Below, in pieces: positions 41,449 through 50,149 of a stretch of 64,000 bases of DNA (its first letter is position 1; every line of letters begins with the position of its first letter). Position numbers and translations under genes: made by a program. The notes beneath the pieces are model-generated. The model made no database searches, had not been told where the DNA came from, and saw nothing but the letters and a program-made list of their open reading frames with translations. The stretch is taken from NCBI RefSeq assembly GCF_013409345.1, contig NZ_JACCBB010000001.1:4340001-4404000 (forward strand), read 5' to 3'. Source of the DNA: Kineococcus aurantiacus (GTDB lineage: Bacteria > Actinomycetota > Actinomycetes > Actinomycetales > Kineococcaceae).

Positions 41449-42825
41449 ATGCTCCGCTCCATGTTCTCCGGTGTCAGCGGCCTCCGTTCGCACCAGACGA
41501 TGATGGACGTCGTCGGCAACAACATCGCCAACGTCAACACGACCGGCTACAAGAGCTCCAGCGTCGTCTTCGCCGACACCCTGTCCCAGCTCACCAAGGC
41601 CGCCGGCGCCCCGACCAACTCCAGCGGCGGGACCAACCCGTCCCAGGTCGGTCTGGGTGTGCGTGTCAACGCGATCACGCAGAACATGACGCAGGGTTCG
41701 GCGCAGGCCACGGGCAAGTCGACCGACCTCATGCTGCAGGGCGAGGGCATGTTCGCCGTCCAGCAGGGCGAGGGCACGTTCTACTCCCGCAACGGGTCGT
41801 TCACCCTCGACGCCAACGGCTCCATCGTCACCAACGACGGCGGGTACGTCATGGGCTGGAAGGCCGACGCCCAGGGCGCCATCAACACCAACGCCCAGAT
41901 CGGCAAGCTGGTCATCCCCTCCGACGCGGTCATGCCGGCCGTCGCGACGACGTCCAGCACCCTCAAGGGCAACATCGACCGCACGTTCAAGACGCCCACG
42001 GCCGTGCCGACCGCCGACCCGACCCTGCCGGGCACGGCGCCCGCCGGCACCACCAAGGTCCCCGGGACGGTCGTCACGACGGCGGTCAACGCCTACGACG
42101 CCCAGGGCATCCTGACCAAGTACACGGTGACCTTCACCAACACCGTCTTCCACACCCCGGCCAGCGGGGCCACCCCGGACAAGTACCAGCCGAGCAACGA
42201 CTGGAAGATGGTCGTCACCGACGCCAACGGCACCGTCGTGCCGTCCACGACCACCGCCGGCAGTGCGGGGACCGCCACCGCGACCGACCAGGCGCTGAGC
42301 TTCGACCCCAGCGGCACCTCGGTCGACGCGGCCCACAAGAAGGTCTTCGTCGCCGCCCCGGGCAGCCCGGCCGGCCGTGAGCTGACCATCGACCTGTCGG
42401 CCCTGACCGCCTACGTCGGGTCCTCCGGCGCCAGCAACATCAACCCGAGCACCGACGGCGCCCCCATCGGCACCCTGACGAGCTACGCGTTCGGCACCGA
42501 CGGCGTCATCACCGGCAACTACTCCAACGGGTACAAGCAGACCCTGGGGCAGATCGCCATCGCGTCGTTCAACAACGTCGCGGGTCTGCGCAAGGAGGGC
42601 AACTCCCTCTACAGCGTCTCGACGAACTCGGGCAACCCCGTCTACGGCATCGCCGGCCAGGCCGGCCGCGGTGGCCTGCTCGCCGGGTCGCTGGAGATGT
42701 CCAACGTCGACCTGTCGGCCGAGTTCACCAGCCTCATCCTCGCCCAGCGCGGTTTCCAGGCGAACTCGAAGGTCATCACGTCCTCGGACGAGATCCTGCA
42801 GGACCTGGTCAACCTCAAGCGCTGA
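41449..42825 (+). CDS. flgE: Flagellar hook protein FlgE
   Basis: A 458-residue hook subunit. The N-terminal motif MLRSMFSGVSGLRSHQTMMD and NNIANVNTTGYKSS, the central variable domain, and the C-terminal VDLSAEFTSLILAQRGFQAN are all standard. Start ATG behind GAAAGG. It ends upstream of a very strong 17-bp terminator hairpin. Confidence 0.96.
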   Translation: MLRSMFSGVSGLRSHQTMMDVVGNNIANVNTTGYKSSSVVFADTLSQLTKAAGAPTNSSGGTNPSQVGLGVRVNAITQNMTQGSAQATGKSTDLMLQGEGMFAVQQGEGTFYSRNGSFTLDANGSIVTNDGGYVMGWKADAQGAINTNAQIGKLVIPSDAVMPAVATTSSTLKGNIDRTFKTPTAVPTADPTLPGTAPAGTTKVPGTVVTTAVNAYDAQGILTKYTVTFTNTVFHTPASGATPDKYQPSNDWKMVVTDANGTVVPSTTTAGSAGTATATDQALSFDPSGTSVDAAHKKVFVAAPGSPAGRELTIDLSALTAYVGSSGASNINPSTDGAPIGTLTSYAFGTDGVITGNYSNGYKQTLGQIAIASFNNVAGLRKEGNSLYSVSTNSGNPVYGIAGQAGRGGLLAGSLEMSNVDLSAEFTSLILAQRGFQANSKVITSSDEILQDLVNLKR

Positions 42826-42865
42826 CCCTGAGCGGCCGGCCCCCCGGCCGCTGACCCGGGCCCGT

Positions 42866-42891
42866 TCAAGGGCTGGCCCGGAGCTGCCGAA
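42866..42891 (+). promoter_or_regulatory. Sigma-28-like promoter of flbD-motA-motB-fliL, overlapping the flgE terminator
   Basis: TCAA (42866-42869), 16 bases, GCCGAA (42886-42891). The last three bases of the -10 are also the first bases of the flgE terminator stem. RNA started near 42901 would lack the left arm of the hairpin, so new transcripts escape the terminator while read-through from flgE is stopped. The leader to flbD would be about 190 nt. Confidence 0.6.
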
Positions 42892-42926
42892 CACCCTCCC
42901 GGAGCACCTGCTCCGGGAGGGTGTTC
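42889..42926 (+). terminator. flgE terminator, 17-bp perfect stem
   Basis: GAACACCCTCCCGGAGC (42889-42905) pairs perfectly with GCTCCGGGAGGGTGTTC (42910-42926) across a four-base loop. No U-tract follows, as is common in high-GC actinobacteria. Confidence 0.85.
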
Positions 42927-43092
42927 TGCGTCCAGGGTGGTTGCAGAGCGTGACGGAAACCGGTGCGTTAGCACGAACGGGTGCACCCTGCAACCCCCTC
43001 TCAGGTCGAACCCCGCCGGGCCGATGGACTGGGTGGAACCACCCAGCCCACGGACGGGCGCCCCCGCCTCCACCGCCAAGGACGGACCACAC

Positions 43093-43404
43093 GTGATCCT
43101 CGTGACTCGCCTCAACGGGTCGGTGTTCGCCGTGAACCCCGATCTGATCCAGCGCGTCGACTCGACCCCCGACACCGTCATCACCCTCGTCGACGGCGCG
43201 AAGTTCGTCGTCACCGAGCCGTTGGCGCAGATCGTCGAGCGCGTCATGGCCTTCCGCGCGCGCGTCGTCGCGACCGCGCACTCGCTGGAGGAGACGGGGA
43301 CGGCCGACGTCCTCGAGCTGCCGACCCACACCGACACCCAGACCACCAGCGACACCGACGGCGACCTGCCGGCCCCGGTGCAGCTGCACCGCAGGAGGCC
43401 GTGA
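43093..43404 (+). CDS. flbD: Flagellar protein FlbD (SwrD-like)
   Basis: A 103-residue protein whose first 65 residues match the FlbD/SwrD family that sits next to motA and supports stator power: LVTRLNGSVFAVNPDLIQRV, TVITLVDGAKFVVTEPLAQI. An extra Thr/Asp-rich tail follows. The GTG at 43093 is used because family homology begins there. An open frame extends upstream to 42937 without homology. motA begins 4 nt downstream. Confidence 0.88.
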   Translation: MILVTRLNGSVFAVNPDLIQRVDSTPDTVITLVDGAKFVVTEPLAQIVERVMAFRARVVATAHSLEETGTADVLELPTHTDTQTTSDTDGDLPAPVQLHRRRP

Positions 43405-43407
43405 GCC

Positions 43408-44181
43408 ATGGACTTCGCAACCCTCGGCGGCCTCATCATCGCCGCCGCCGCCATCCTCTGGGCGCAGAACCACGAGGGCGGTGCGGTCACCGACATCCTG
43501 CTGCCCGGCCCCCTCGTCCTCGTCTTCGTCGGCACCATCGGCGTCGGCTTCATGGGCGGGATCCTCAAGGACGGCCTCGGCTCGATCAAGCAGCTGCAGA
43601 AGGCGTTCCTGGGCAAGCCGAAGAACTCCGCGGAGACCGTCTCCGTCATCGTCAAGATGGCCGAGCGCGCCCGCCGCGAGGGCCTGCTGGCCCTGGAGGA
43701 CGCCATCAAGGAGGTCGACGACCAGTTCCTGCGCGACGGCCTGCAGACCGCCATCGACGGCACCGACCCCGACGAGCTGTACGAGATCCTCACCGCCCAG
43801 ATCCAGGCGAAGAAGGCCGCTGACAAGCAGGCCGCGAAGATCTTCGGCGACATGGGTGGCTACGCCCCCACCGTCGGCATCTGCGGCACCGTCATCTCCC
43901 TCACCGTCGTCCTGGCAAACCTGTCCGACGCCGCGGCCCTGGGCCCGATGATCGCCGGCGCGTTCGTCGCGACCCTGTGGGGCGTGGCCGCCGCCAACTT
44001 CTTCTTCCTGCCCGTCCAGTCCCGCCTGCAGCGCCTCTCGGGCCTGGAGACCGCGCAGATGGAGCTCGTCGTCGAGGGCATCCTCGCCATCCAGGCCGGC
44101 TCCAACCCGCGCTCGGTGGCCAAGAAGCTCGAGAGCCTGCTGCCCCCGGGCACCGCGGTCCCGGACAAGAAGGCGGCCTGA
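43408..44181 (+). CDS. motA: Flagellar stator protein MotA
   Basis: A 257-residue four-helix membrane protein that with MotB forms the ion-driven stator. Visible: N-terminal helix FATLGGLIIAAAAILWAQ, cytoplasmic loop with DAIKEVDDQFLRDGLQ, and helices 3-4 from GGYAPTVGICGTVISLTVV to FFFLPVQSRLQRL. ATG start, stop overlapping motB by one base. Confidence 0.95.
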   Translation: MDFATLGGLIIAAAAILWAQNHEGGAVTDILLPGPLVLVFVGTIGVGFMGGILKDGLGSIKQLQKAFLGKPKNSAETVSVIVKMAERARREGLLALEDAIKEVDDQFLRDGLQTAIDGTDPDELYEILTAQIQAKKAADKQAAKIFGDMGGYAPTVGICGTVISLTVVLANLSDAAALGPMIAGAFVATLWGVAAANFFFLPVQSRLQRLSGLETAQMELVVEGILAIQAGSNPRSVAKKLESLLPPGTAVPDKKAA

Positions 44182-45218
44182 TGTCCGCAGCGCACAAGCG
44201 GCGCCACAAGCACGAGGAGCACGAGGAGCACGTCAACCACGAGCGGTGGCTGGTCTCCTACGCCGACATGCTGACGGTCCTCATGGCGCTGTTCATCGTC
44301 CTGTTCGCCCTCAGCCAGATCGACCAGCTGAAGTTCGCCCAGTTCAAGGACGGTCTCAGCAAGGGGACCCCCGACAGCAACCAGGCGGTCTCCGGCGCCT
44401 CCGGCGTCATGGACGTCACCAACGGCAACTCGGTCGTCCAGGTCTCGCCGTACTCCACCGGTGAGCAGCTGAACACCTCCTCCGAGCAGGTGCAGCAGAT
44501 CCTGCAGTCGGCGCAGACCGCGCAGAAGGCCAAGGACCTCAACGCCGCCAAGGAGGAGGTCCAGGACTACCGCGAGATCGAGAAGAAGATCGACGCGGCC
44601 CTGACCGAGAAGGGCCAGCAGAACCAGGTGACCTACCGGATCACCGCCGACGGCCTGGTCGTGGGCCTGGTGGCCGACAACGTCTTCTTCGCCAACGCCT
44701 CCGCCGACGTGGAGACGACGGGCCAGGAGGTCCTGGACACCATCGCGCCGATCCTGGCGCAGCTGCCCAACGACATCGCCGTGCAGGGTCACACCAACAA
44801 CCTGGCCCTCAACGGCAACGCCCGGTACCGCGACAACTGGGACCTGTCCTCGGCCCGGGCCAACACCGTGGTGACGCGGTTCATCTCCCACGGCATCGCC
44901 CCGGTCCGGCTGTCCGGCACCGGCTACGCCGACTCCCGGCCGCTGTACCCGGACGAGGACCCCAAGGCCCTGACCGGCAACCGCCGCGTCGACCTGGTCG
45001 TCGCCTCGCCCAGCTCCGACGCCGTCAAGGCCCTGCTGCCGGAGGTCGCGCAGCAGACCGCCACCGGCGACGGGCCGGCGGAGCTCACCGGCACCACCGA
45101 CACGCACACCGACGGCACCACCACCGGCACCGACAGCACCACCGACGGCGCCGGAGCAGCGACCAGCGACCTCTCGGCCGGCATCGCGCCGGACCTGGCG
45201 AGCAACGTCGCCCACTGA
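44181..45218 (+). CDS. motB: Flagellar stator protein MotB
   Basis: A 345-residue protein with the ion-carrying Asp29 in SYADMLTVLMALFIVLFAL, a plug/linker region, and a C-terminal OmpA-like peptidoglycan-binding domain (NDIAVQGHTNNLALNGNA, RVDLVVASPS). A Thr/Gly/Asp-rich tail closes it. It anchors the stator to the wall. Start ATG overlaps the motA stop. Confidence 0.95.
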   Translation: MSAAHKRRHKHEEHEEHVNHERWLVSYADMLTVLMALFIVLFALSQIDQLKFAQFKDGLSKGTPDSNQAVSGASGVMDVTNGNSVVQVSPYSTGEQLNTSSEQVQQILQSAQTAQKAKDLNAAKEEVQDYREIEKKIDAALTEKGQQNQVTYRITADGLVVGLVADNVFFANASADVETTGQEVLDTIAPILAQLPNDIAVQGHTNNLALNGNARYRDNWDLSSARANTVVTRFISHGIAPVRLSGTGYADSRPLYPDEDPKALTGNRRVDLVVASPSSDAVKALLPEVAQQTATGDGPAELTGTTDTHTDGTTTGTDSTTDGAGAATSDLSAGIAPDLASNVAH

Positions 45219-45252
45219 CCTGACTGACCCACGAACCCGTAAGGAGGCCACC

Positions 45253-45759
45253 ATGGCCAAGAAGGACAAGGGCGACGGCGAGGCCAAGCCCGGCGGCGCG
45301 AAGAAGCTCATCATCATCGGCGCGGCCGCGGCCGTGCTGCTGGCCGGCGGCACCGGCGGTGGCGTCTTCCTGCTCACCAAGGGCGACTCCGCCTCGGCGG
45401 CCGAGGCCGCCCCGACGCCCACCCTGACCCCCGGCACCGTCACCGCGCTGGACCCCATCAGCGTCAACCTGGCCGACGGGCACTACCTGAAGATCGGCGT
45501 GGGCCTGCAGGGCGTGGCCTCCGAGGGCGGCGGGCACGGCGGCGGCGGCGACGCCCTCGACGGCTCCAAGGCCTACGACCTGATCATCTCCGAGTTCTCC
45601 AACCTGTCGATGGCCGACCTGCAGAACGCCGAGCAGCGCGCCCACCACAAGGAGGTGCTCCAGGAGAAGATCGTCGAGGCGTACAAGACGCACGACGAGA
45701 AGGGCGAGGAGGTCGACTCCGTCATGGGGATCTACCTGACGAGTTTTGTGATGCAGTAG
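45253..45759 (+). CDS. fliL: Flagellar basal-body associated protein FliL
   Basis: A 168-residue single-pass membrane protein: a Lys-rich start, helix LIIIGAAAAVLLAGGTGGGV, and a periplasmic FliL domain (LDPISVNLADGHYLKIGVGL, then KEVLQEKIVEAY and IYLTSFVMQ). It supports stator function. Strong ribosome-binding site AAGGAGG upstream. A terminator hairpin follows the stop. Confidence 0.93.
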   Translation: MAKKDKGDGEAKPGGAKKLIIIGAAAAVLLAGGTGGGVFLLTKGDSASAAEAAPTPTLTPGTVTALDPISVNLADGHYLKIGVGLQGVASEGGGHGGGGDALDGSKAYDLIISEFSNLSMADLQNAEQRAHHKEVLQEKIVEAYKTHDEKGEEVDSVMGIYLTSFVMQ

Positions 45760-45782
45760 CAGGACCACCAGCACGCACCGAG

Positions 45783-45807
45783 CACCCCGGGCTGACCGCC
45801 CGGGGTG
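45783..45807 (+). terminator. Terminator after fliL
   Basis: CACCCCGGGC (45783-45792) pairs with GCCCGGGGTG (45798-45807), a perfect 10-bp stem with five-base loop, 24 nt after the fliL stop; TT follows. Confidence 0.8.
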
Positions 45808-45836
45808 TTCGCGTTCCCGGCCCCGGGGAACCCGTT

Positions 45837-45862
45837 TCAAGGGATCCGGCCGTCCTGCCGAC
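45837..45862 (+). promoter_or_regulatory. Sigma-28-like promoter of the mprF-like gene, leaderless layout
   Basis: TCAA (45837-45840) within TTTCAAGGG, 16 bases, GCCGAC (45857-45862). The GTG start at 45872 is exactly 15 nt after the first G. No ribosome-binding site is present, which fits leaderless translation. Confidence 0.6.
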
Positions 45863-45871
45863 CCTCTAACC

Positions 45872-48418
45872 GTGAGTTCCCCCACCGCCGCGCAGGCCGC
45901 CCCCGGACGCCGCTTCCCCGTGCGGGCCGCGATCGGCGGCGGCGTCGCGGTCGCCGCCGTCGTCGTCGCCGTCGCCGTGCTGCACCGCACCTTCGGCCAC
46001 CTGTCCGCCGCCGACGTCGCCGACGCCCTGCGCGCGGTCGGACCCGCGGGACTGCTGCTCGCGCTGGCCGCCACGGCCTGCTCGCACCTGGCGATGACCG
46101 GCTACGACGCCCTCGCGCTGCGGCACGTCGGGCACCGGATGCCCTTCCGCCGCTACGGGACCGCCGCCTTCGTCGCCACCGCCTTCGGCAACTCCCTGGG
46201 CGCCTCCGCCGTCGTCGGTGCCGTGCTGCGCGCGCGGTTCCACACCTCCTGGGGCGTCTCGCGCACCGACGTGGCCCGCGTCGTGGGGCTCAACCTGCTG
46301 ACCCTGACGCTGGGCGCGGCGGTGCTCGTCGGCGGCGGGGCGCTGCTGGACCCCACCGGCGTCGCCGCGGCGCTGCACGTGTCGCCGGCCGCGGCCACCA
46401 CCGTCGGTGCCGTCCTGGCCGCCGGTGTCCTGGGCTACCTGCTGTGGACCGCCGCCGGCCCGGCGTCGGTGGGCCTGCGCGGCCGGCGCCTGCACCGCCC
46501 CGCGTTCGGGACCGCGCTGGCGCAGGTCGTCCTGTCGAGCGTCGAGTGGCTGGCCATGGCCGCGGTCCTGTTCGTGCTGCTGCCCCCGGCCGACAGGCCG
46601 CCCTTCCTCACCTTCGCCGTCGCCTTCGCCACCGCCACCGTCGCCGGCCTGCTCAGCAGCACCCCCGGCGGCGTCGGCGTCTTCGAGTCCACGCTGCTGC
46701 TGCTCACGGGCCCGCTCACGTCACCGGCCCAGTTCGCCGCCGCCCTCGTCGGCTACCGCCTGTGCTACTTCCTCGTCCCGATGCTGCCGGCGGTGGTGCT
46801 GCTGCTGCGGCACGAGCTGCGGCGGCTGCCGGCCCTGGAGCTGCCCACGGCGCGCGCGGTCGGGCTGCCGACGTGGCTGGCCCTGGGGGTCGGGACGGCC
46901 GGTGCGGCCGTCGTGGTCGCCGGGGACGTGCCCGGTCGCGCGGTGGACACCTCGCACGTCACGACCGGCCTGATCGGCCTGGCGACCGTGCTGCTCGCGT
47001 GGGGCCTGCACCGGCGGCTGCGGGCGGCCTGGACGGCGGCGGTCGCGGCCCTGCTCGGGCTCGCCGCGGCCGCCGCCCTCCGCGACGACCTCCCGGCCGC
47101 CGCCGTGACGGCGCTGCTCGCGGCCGGGCTCCTGCCCGCGCGGCCGGCGTTCCACCGCGGCGGGTCCCTCCTGCGGCCCCTGCTGCAGCTCCTCGCGCCG
47201 CGCGCCTGGCGGGCGCAGGACCTGCTGCTGCCGTTGACCGCCGCCGCCCTCGTCGGGCCGGCGCTGTGGTGGCACGAGGTCAGCGGCCACGCCGGCGGGC
47301 CCGGCCGCGGCTGGGACGTGCTCGCCGTCGCCGCCGGTGCCGCCGGGCTCCTCGTGGGAGGCCGCTGGGTCTCGCGGGGCGTGGCCGTCGGCCCGCGCGT
47401 CGAGCCCGCGGACCTGGCCGGGGAGGAGGTGGCGCGCGCCGCCGACATCGTCACCCGCTCCGGCCGCTGCCTGTCCCACCTCGCCTTCACCGGGGACAAG
47501 CTCTTCCACTTCAACCCCGCCGGCACCGCCTTCCTCATGTACCAGGTCCAGGGCCGCAGCTGGGTCGTCATGGGCGACCCCGTCGGGGAGCCGGCCGACG
47601 TGCGCGAGCTGGTCACCGGCTTCGTCGCCGAGGTCGACCGCCGCGGGGGCCGGCCGGTGTTCTACAACGTCGCCCCCGACCACGCCGACCTCTACCGCGC
47701 GTGCGGGCTGAGCCTGGCCAAGCTGGGGGAGGAGGCCGTGGTGCCGCTGGAGGGGTTCACCCTGGCCGGCAAGGCCCGGATGGGGTTGCGCAACTGCCGC
47801 AACAAGTCCCAGAAGTCGGGGATGTCGGTGGAGTTCGTCCCCGCGCACGAGGTGGAGCCGCTGCTGCCGCACCTGCGGGAGGTCTCCGACGCGTGGCTGA
47901 CCCACCGCAACGGCCGGGAGAAGCGTTTCTCCCTCGGCGCCTTCGACGAGGACTACGTCCGCCGCTTCCCGCTGGTCCTGGTCCGGCACGAGGGGCGCGT
48001 CACCGCCTTCGCGACGCTGTGGACCAGCGCCGACGGCCGCGACGTGCAGGTCGACCTCATGCGCCGGCTGCCCGAGGGCCCCCGCACCGTCATGACGTAC
48101 CTGTTCGTCGAGTGCATCCTGTGGGCGCAGGAGAACGGCTACGCCACGTTCAACATGGGCATGGCCCCCCTGTCGGGGCTGCTCACCAGCGCCTCCCGCT
48201 GCCCCGGGGCCCTGGCCTGGGAGCGGCTGGGGCACCTGGTGTGGACCCACGGCGAGCGCTTCTACAACTTCCAGGGCCTGCGCACCTTCAAGCAGGGGTT
48301 CGCCCCGCAGTGGCGGTCCTGCTACGTCGCCGCGCCCGGCGGCCCGGCGCTGCCGACGGCCATGGCCGGGGTCGCCACCCTCGTCGGCGGCGGCGTGCGG
48401 GGGCTGCTGCGCGGCTGA
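45872..48418 (+). CDS. MprF-like bifunctional aminoacyl-phosphatidylglycerol synthase/flippase
   Basis: An 848-residue protein. The first about 500 residues hold about 12-14 hydrophobic segments, with the flippase-type GNSLGASAVVGAVLRARF and SSTPGGVGVFESTLLLL. The C-terminal 330 residues are the DUF2156 lysyl/alanyl-transferase domain (DKLFHFNPAGTAFLMYQVQG, MGDPVGEPADVRELV, FNMGMAPLSGLL, NFQGLRTFKQGFAPQW). Such proteins transfer an amino acid from tRNA to phosphatidylglycerol, reducing negative surface charge. The amino acid cannot be told. It lies inside the flagellar cluster behind a flagellar-type promoter, which is unexpected for a housekeeping lipid enzyme. Confidence 0.87.
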   Translation: MSSPTAAQAAPGRRFPVRAAIGGGVAVAAVVVAVAVLHRTFGHLSAADVADALRAVGPAGLLLALAATACSHLAMTGYDALALRHVGHRMPFRRYGTAAFVATAFGNSLGASAVVGAVLRARFHTSWGVSRTDVARVVGLNLLTLTLGAAVLVGGGALLDPTGVAAALHVSPAAATTVGAVLAAGVLGYLLWTAAGPASVGLRGRRLHRPAFGTALAQVVLSSVEWLAMAAVLFVLLPPADRPPFLTFAVAFATATVAGLLSSTPGGVGVFESTLLLLTGPLTSPAQFAAALVGYRLCYFLVPMLPAVVLLLRHELRRLPALELPTARAVGLPTWLALGVGTAGAAVVVAGDVPGRAVDTSHVTTGLIGLATVLLAWGLHRRLRAAWTAAVAALLGLAAAAALRDDLPAAAVTALLAAGLLPARPAFHRGGSLLRPLLQLLAPRAWRAQDLLLPLTAAALVGPALWWHEVSGHAGGPGRGWDVLAVAAGAAGLLVGGRWVSRGVAVGPRVEPADLAGEEVARAADIVTRSGRCLSHLAFTGDKLFHFNPAGTAFLMYQVQGRSWVVMGDPVGEPADVRELVTGFVAEVDRRGGRPVFYNVAPDHADLYRACGLSLAKLGEEAVVPLEGFTLAGKARMGLRNCRNKSQKSGMSVEFVPAHEVEPLLPHLREVSDAWLTHRNGREKRFSLGAFDEDYVRRFPLVLVRHEGRVTAFATLWTSADGRDVQVDLMRRLPEGPRTVMTYLFVECILWAQENGYATFNMGMAPLSGLLTSASRCPGALAWERLGHLVWTHGERFYNFQGLRTFKQGFAPQWRSCYVAAPGGPALPTAMAGVATLVGGGVRGLLRG

Positions 48419-48536
48419 CCCGCGCCCGGTCACCCCCCACCCCGGGGCCCTCACCAGCCCCTCCACGGCTCCCTCGTCGCACGCGGCGGGGGAGCCGTCG
48501 GCGTCCGCGCCCGGGACCACCGCCGCGGTGCGGCGT

Positions 48537-49079
48537 TCACGCCCTCCACAGCGGCGGCACGTCGACCACGGTCCCCGCGAGGGCACCGCCGGTGATCTCC
48601 ACCCGCTCCCCGCCCTGCCCCGCCGGCTCGTAGCGCCCCTCGACCAGGGTGAACGCGTACAGGCACCGGTCGCCGTGGTCGAGGATCCAGTAGTTCGCGG
48701 CGCCGTAGCGGGCGTAGTCGCGCAGGTTGCGGACCCAGTCCTTCGCGGCGTTCGACGGCGAGGTGACCTCCACGACCAGGACCGGCGGCTCCTCGGTGAA
48801 GTGCGCGTCCGGGTCGAGACCGGCCAGGAGCATGACGTCCGGCTGGTACTCGCGCGCGGCACCCGCCGGCCGCCACGCCCACTCGCTCAGCGCGACCCCC
48901 TCGAAGCCGCGCAGCAGCTCGCGGACGTTGGCGACGGCGAGCTGGTGGCGGGCCGTGCCGCGGGGGCTCACGACGAGCGCCCCGTCGACGTACTCACCGC
49001 GGACGTCCTCCGCCAGCTCACCGAACTCCTCCCAGGACATGGGTACCGCCTGGGGAGTCTCGCTCACCTCAGCTGCCAC
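48537..49079 (-). CDS. Uma2-family (DUF820) restriction-endonuclease-like protein
   Basis: A 180-residue protein with the PD-(D/E)xK-like core of the Uma2 family: EFGELAEDVRGEYVDGALVV, YQPDVMLLAG, PVLVVEVTSPSN and NLRDYARYGAANYWILD. The biological role of this family is not established. It interrupts the flagellar run on the opposite strand. The GTG start stands 6 nt after TACGCT (leaderless layout), with no ribosome-binding site. Confidence 0.82.
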   Translation of the reverse strand: MAAEVSETPQAVPMSWEEFGELAEDVRGEYVDGALVVSPRGTARHQLAVANVRELLRGFEGVALSEWAWRPAGAAREYQPDVMLLAGLDPDAHFTEEPPVLVVEVTSPSNAAKDWVRNLRDYARYGAANYWILDHGDRCLYAFTLVEGRYEPAGQGGERVEITGGALAGTVVDVPPLWRA

Positions 49080-49168
49080 GTCCCCAGCGTACGCGGGCGC
49101 CCCGGCCCGTCCCGGGCTCTCGCCGACCTTGAGCCGCAGCGTCCAGGACCACCCGTTCGGGCTCGCGC

Positions 49169-49196
49169 TAAAGGGTGACGGCCGTTCGTGCCGATA
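49169..49196 (+). promoter_or_regulatory. Sigma-28-like promoter of fliM, leaderless layout
   Basis: TAAA (49169-49172), 17 bases, GCCGATA (49190-49196), the closest match to the classical TAAA/GCCGATA consensus in the window. The GTG at 49205, in frame with FliM, is exactly 15 nt after the first G. Confidence 0.68.
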
Positions 49197-49204
49197 GACA
49201 GCTC

Positions 49205-50149
49205 GTGGCAGCCGAGACCCCCAGCACCGCAGAGCGGACAGGCACCCGTCGCTCCCGGCGACGTGGCGTCCCCGTCCCGTACGACTTCCGACGGCCGACC
49301 AAGCTGTCGCGCCAGCACGCCCGCGTGCTGGAGATCACCTACGAGGGCTTCTGCCGCCAGTGGGCGACGCTGCTGTCCTCGACCCTGCGCACCACCGTGC
49401 AGGTCGAGCTGGACGGCATCCAGCAGTACAGCTACGACGAGTACGCGGCCTCCCTGCCGATGCCGACCGTCATGGCCGTGTTCGACCCCGAGCCCCTCGT
49501 GGGCGCGGCGGTCCTGCACGTCGACATCGGCTTCGTGCTCTCCAGCATCGAGCGGATGCTCGGCGGGACCGGGACCAACGCCCAGCCCAGCCGGCAGCTG
49601 ACCGACATCGAGGCCGTCCTGGCCCGCGGTCTGGTCGAGCGCACCCTCGTGGAGCTGTCCTCCTCGCTGGCCACGGTCACCGACCTCAAGCCCAAGCTGA
49701 CGGCGATCGACCAGAACCCCGCGTTCGCGCAGGCCGCCGCGGCCACCGACGTGATGATCGTCTCCGCGTTCCACCTGCAGATCGAGGGCGTCACGGGCAC
49801 CGCGACCCTGGCCATGCCGCTGGACCCGCTGTCGGCGGCGCTGACGGCCGCCGAGCTGCGCGTGGCGAGCCCCGAGGAGCTGCGGGTCCGCCGCCTCATG
49901 CGCGACCGCCTCGACGACCACCTGGAGAACATCCCGGTCGACGTCTCGGTGCGCATGAAGGCCGCCCAGATGCGTCCCGACGAGATCCTCTCCCTCATCC
50001 CCGGAGACGTGCTGCGTCTGCCGCACCGCGCCGACGAGCCCCTCGAGGTCGTCGCCCAGGGCGCTTCCGTGGCCTCCGCCGTCGCCGGAACGCGCGGCGC
50101 CAAACTCGCCTGCCTGATCGTCCCGACCCCCGAGGAGAACGCACGATGA
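49205..50149 (+). CDS. fliM: Flagellar motor switch protein FliM
   Basis: A 314-residue C-ring protein. Family sequence begins with [18 protein letters not shown], then [40 protein letters not shown], and a C-terminal SpoA domain ([19 protein letters not shown]). The EIDALL-type CheY-binding start is not visible, which is unusual. The GTG at 49205 is chosen by promoter geometry; an earlier GTG at 49175 lies within the promoter. The stop overlaps fliN (ATGA). Confidence 0.94.
   Translation: MAAETPSTAERTGTRRSRRRGVPVPYDFRRPTKLSRQHARVLEITYEGFCRQWATLLSSTLRTTVQVELDGIQQYSYDEYAASLPMPTVMAVFDPEPLVGAAVLHVDIGFVLSSIERMLGGTGTNAQPSRQLTDIEAVLARGLVERTLVELSSSLATVTDLKPKLTAIDQNPAFAQAAAATDVMIVSAFHLQIEGVTGTATLAMPLDPLSAALTAAELRVASPEELRVRRLMRDRLDDHLENIPVDVSVRMKAAQMRPDEILSLIPGDVLRLPHRADEPLEVVAQGASVASAVAGTRGAKLACLIVPTPEENAR

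Noticed and set aside
48537-49079. Uma2-family gene as evidence for a transposon insertion
   Set aside because: No inverted repeats, target duplication or transposase are visible around it; it is just a non-flagellar gene on the other strand.
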